Below, one piece after another: positions 5,563 through 5,987 of a DNA stretch of 5,987 nt. Position 1 is the stretch's first letter. Each line of letters opens with the position of its first letter. The notes under the pieces are model-generated. The model was not told the DNA's origin. It searched no databases and was given only the letters and a program-made list of their open reading frames with translations. The DNA comes from Rhodospirillaceae bacterium (GTDB lineage Bacteria > Pseudomonadota > Alphaproteobacteria > UBA11136): the NCBI GenBank assembly GCA_002686135.1, contig NZAO01000001.1:9453-15439 (forward strand). The letters run 5' to 3'. Position numbers and translations under genes: made by a program.

Positions 5563-5987
5563 ATGCGTTACGAGAAAGCCGACAAGCTGCTGCAGCTGGC
5601 CATGGACATGCAGGCCGCGCGCACAGGTCTGTCCCTGGGCGATATACAGGAAAAGTACGGGGTCAAAAGGCGCACGGCGCAACGCATGCGCGACGCCATC
5701 TTCAGGGTCTTTCCCCATGCCGACGAAGTGAAGTCCGGCGAACGCACCAAGCGCTGGCGCATCCCCAACGGCGTTATGGACCAGCTCATCGCTTTCAGCG
5801 CTGACGAGCTGGCCGACCTGGAAACCGCCATCAGCCTTCTGAAACGAGAAAATCTGGACGACAAGGCCGTCACCCTCGAGGTGCTGGCTACCAAGATCCG
5901 CGCCCTTCTGAAACCCGAAGTGGCGCGCCGCATCGATCCCGATCTCGATGCCTTGCTGGAGGCCGAGGGGTTGGCCATGCGGCCGGG
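5563..5987 (+). CDS. HTH regulator of the WYL-domain family, N-terminal part (runs off window)
   Basis: A transcriptional regulator; in this family an N-terminal winged HTH binds DNA and a C-terminal WYL domain is thought to sense nucleotide or other ligands. The frame is open from the ATG at 5563 to the window edge, 141 complete codons. The start follows a good GAGGGGG ribosome site, with GAGG at 5552-5555 and 7 bases of spacing. Residues 1-51 form the HTH: MRYEKADKLLQLAMDMQ, then LSLGDIQEKYGVKRRTAQRM with the recognition helix, then RDAIFRVFP. The wing is TKRWRIP (62-68). A charged helical linker follows (about 78-138: FSADELADLETAISLLKRE, then KIRALLKPEVARRIDPDLDA, then LLEAEGLAMRP), the usual lead-in to a WYL domain. 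The WYL domain itself is beyond the window, so the name rests on the N-terminal half. WYL regulators often control their own operon and are common next to DNA-repair or phage-defence genes. It may head a new transcription unit unrelated to the transporter. Confidence 0.78.
   Translation, partial: MRYEKADKLLQLAMDMQAARTGLSLGDIQEKYGVKRRTAQRMRDAIFRVFPHADEVKSGERTKRWRIPNGVMDQLIAFSADELADLETAISLLKRENLDDKAVTLEVLATKIRALLKPEVARRIDPDLDALLEAEGLAMRP

Noticed and set aside
5568..5978. 136-codon minus-strand open frame over the 3' end of the window
   Set aside because: Ser/Arg-rich shadow of the HTH regulator frame, which has a good ribosome site and family features.

Overview
The window looks like chromosomal DNA from a GC-rich alphaproteobacterium. 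The strongest pointer is a DUF2497/PopZ-type polar organizing protein, a family known from Alphaproteobacteria. It sits in the order pcm-like methyltransferase, tolC, popZ, valS, a neighbourhood I recall from many members of that class. A Rhodospirillales-like host is a reasonable guess, but the sequence alone does not settle the genus.

Left half (1-3192, all on the minus strand, read right to left): a pcm-like SAM methyltransferase (3192-2521), a TolC-family outer-membrane channel with a signal peptide (2500-1043), a PopZ/DUF2497 protein (943-392), and the first ~93 residues of valyl-tRNA synthetase (281 to the window edge). The pcm and tolC genes are 20 bases apart and probably co-transcribed. 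popZ follows after 97 bases. valS follows after 110 bases and appears to have its own sigma70-type promoter overlapping the popZ stop codon.

Divergent control region (3193-3434): a pcm promoter pointing left and an MFS promoter pointing right. Their predicted -35 boxes form the two arms of one inverted repeat (3283-3298). Small GC-rich inverted repeats lie in both predicted leaders.

Right half (3435-5987, plus strand): an MFS transporter of the metabolite:H+ symporter (ProP-like) group and, 11 bases after it, a class I SAM-dependent methyltransferase, forming a likely two-gene operon. The last third of that methyltransferase and the following intergenic stretch fall sharply in GC content. 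After a 134-base gap lies the N-terminal part of an HTH regulator of the kind that normally carries a WYL domain. The reading frame is open through the window edge.

Functionally, the left block is housekeeping: envelope export, pole organization and translation. The right block is accessory: transport of an unknown small molecule, an orphan methyltransferase, and a ligand-sensing regulator whose target lies outside the window. No RNA genes, insertion sequences, CRISPR arrays or convincing terminators were found. No clear new system is visible. The points most worth a second look are the divergent -35 palindrome, the missing substrate motif in the pcm-like protein, the compositional break in the second methyltransferase, and whatever lies beyond the WYL-type regulator.
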